From JBPCQA01 sp050998615 (lineage in GTDB: Bacteria; Actinomycetota; Actinomycetes; Propionibacteriales; Nocardioidaceae): a DNA stretch of 64,000 bases. The translations under genes and the position numbers were made by a program. Within the stretch, counting starts at the first letter, position 1, and each line of letters starts with the position of its first letter. Below the pieces are notes generated by a model. It worked only from the letters and a program-made list of their open reading frames with translations. It ran no database searches and was not told where the DNA came from. Below are positions 63,103-64,000 of the stretch, one piece after another. Location of the stretch: positions 62,001 to 126,000 of the forward strand of contig JBPCQA010000033.1 in the NCBI GenBank assembly GCA_050998615.1, in the 5' to 3' direction.

Positions 63103-64000
63103 TCAGCCGGTGCGAACGACTTCGCGGGCGGCTGGCGTTGGTGTGGACGACAGCACTGCCTCGACCACCGAATGCCCGGACACGTTGCTCATCCACAATT
63201 CCGGCTTGATCGTGATGCGGTGGGCAAGCACCGGCTGCGCGACGCGTTTCACGTCCTCGGGGGTGACGTAGTCGCGTCCGCTGATGACGGCGTACGCCCG
63301 CGATGCGAGCATCAGCGCCAACGAGCCGCGAGGCGACGACCCGACAAGCACATGCTGATGGCCTCTGGTGGCCGACGCCAGTGAGACGCAGTAGCGAGCG
63401 ATGGTCTCGTCCAGCGTGACCTGCTCGACCGCGGCCTGCATGCCGAGCAGCCCGGCCGCATCGGTGACTTGCCGTAGCATCTGCTCCTCTTGCCGACGAG
63501 CCATCCGCCTGGCCAGCACATCCAGCTCCTCGGCCGGACTCGGGTAGCCAAACGCGACCCGCATCAAGAATCTGTCAAGTTGTGCTTCGGGAAGCGGGTA
63601 GGTGCCCTCGTACTCGACCGGGTTTGCCGTGGCGAGCACGTGAAACGGCGCCTTGAGCAAGAACGTCTGCCCTTCCACCGTGATCTGTCTCTCTTGCATG
63701 GCCTCCAGTAGTGCGGCCTGCGTCTTGGGGGGCGTGCGGTTGATCTCGTCGGCAAGCAGCAGTCCGGTGAACAGCGGTCCTGGCCGGAAGACGAAGTCAC
63801 TCGAGCGCTGGTCGTACACGAACGAGCCCGTGAGGTCCGCCGGCAAGAGATCCGGAGTGAACTGGGCTCGTTTGAAGTCGAGTCCGAGGGTCTGCGCGAA
63901 CGACCTGGCCGCCAGCGTCTTGCCGAGGCCCGGGAAGTCCTCGAGAAGCACATGACCACCGGCCAGGACGCCGCTCAGCACCAACGCCAGCGACGTACGC
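63103..64000 (-). CDS. MoxR-family AAA ATPase, 5' end cut by window
   Basis: At least 299 residues are in the window, with the frame open to the right edge. Walker A is LLEDFPGLGKTLAARSFA, Walker B LLLADEINRTPPKTQAALLE, then sensor 1 LATANPVEYEGTYPLPEAQ and the arginine-finger region AQLDRFLMRVAFGYPS. MoxR ATPases act as chaperones that activate metal- or VWA-containing partners, here probably the DUF58 protein. The start lies beyond 64000. Confidence 0.93.
   Translation of the reverse strand, partial: RTSLALVLSGVLAGGHVLLEDFPGLGKTLAARSFAQTLGLDFKRAQFTPDLLPADLTGSFVYDQRSSDFVFRPGPLFTGLLLADEINRTPPKTQAALLEAMQERQITVEGQTFLLKAPFHVLATANPVEYEGTYPLPEAQLDRFLMRVAFGYPSPAEELDVLARRMARRQEEQMLRQVTDAAGLLGMQAAVEQVTLDETIARYCVSLASATRGHQHVLVGSSPRGSLALMLASRAYAVISGRDYVTPEDVKRVAQPVLAHRITIKPELWMSNVSGHSVVEAVLSSTPTPAAREVVRTG

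Overview
The window is high-GC DNA with strong G/C bias at third codon positions, many GTG starts and ATGA/GTGA gene overlaps, as expected for an actinobacterium. Gene content and order match the region of Mycobacterium tuberculosis that carries opcA-zwf2-tal-tkt, ctaB, the ctaA/ABC exporter genes, the suf operon, an ABC-F protein and mabA-inhA (comparison from memory). Short dispersed repeats with a GCTCGC core resemble those I associate with Nocardioides-like Propionibacteriales, so a member of that order is my best guess. No rRNA, tRNA, CRISPR array or intact insertion sequence was seen.

Layout. 1-3776: end of an unknown gene, a hairpin terminator, an ABC-2 exporter pair and a divergent histidine kinase/response regulator pair. 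4197-11754 (minus): oxidative and non-oxidative pentose phosphate genes tkt, tal, pgi, zwf, opcA. 11958-17647: heme O synthase ctaB, an RDD membrane protein, a decayed patch, a PspC protein, and heme A synthase ctaA overlapping a second ABC-2 exporter. 18108-25027: the Fe-S assembly operon sufR-B-D-ferredoxin-C-S-U-DUF59, apparently transcribed from a leaderless promoter overlapped by a candidate SufR operator. 25056-33772: a dimethylformamidase-like lipoprotein, gene remnants, a VLRF1-type peptidyl-tRNA hydrolase, an ABC-F protein, an ABC exporter, an atypical SDR and SURF1.

33889-38821: moaA, a small zinc-site protein, DUF3099, dodecin, then fabG-fabI-nitronate monooxygenase. 38861-46384: a cyanophycin locus. 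A minus-strand operon (unknown gene, serB, cyanophycinase cphB, cyanophycin synthetase cphA) faces a convergent CphA paralogue that keeps the N-terminal and Mur-ligase domains but lacks the ATP-grasp domain. 46479-55210: housekeeping and metabolic genes (cytosolic ABC ATPase, NfeD/SPFH pair, TSUP transporter, PEBP protein, rRNA/tRNA methyltransferase, peptide deformylase, aldo/keto reductase, YtcJ-like amidohydrolase, DoxX). 55423-64000: a frameshifted secreted-protein remnant, a methyltransferase, cysteine desulfhydrase with an NADP oxidoreductase, murT-gatD for lipid II amidation, and a MoxR/DUF58/membrane protein operon cut by the window end.

Themes: heme A and cytochrome oxidase assembly (ctaA, ctaB, SURF1), Fe-S assembly, NADPH supply, FAS-II and nitrogen storage as cyanophycin. 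The most unusual element is the ATP-grasp-less CphA paralogue. The sufR promoter/operator, the out-of-frame small ORF before the VLRF1 gene, and several decayed gene patches also deserve attention.
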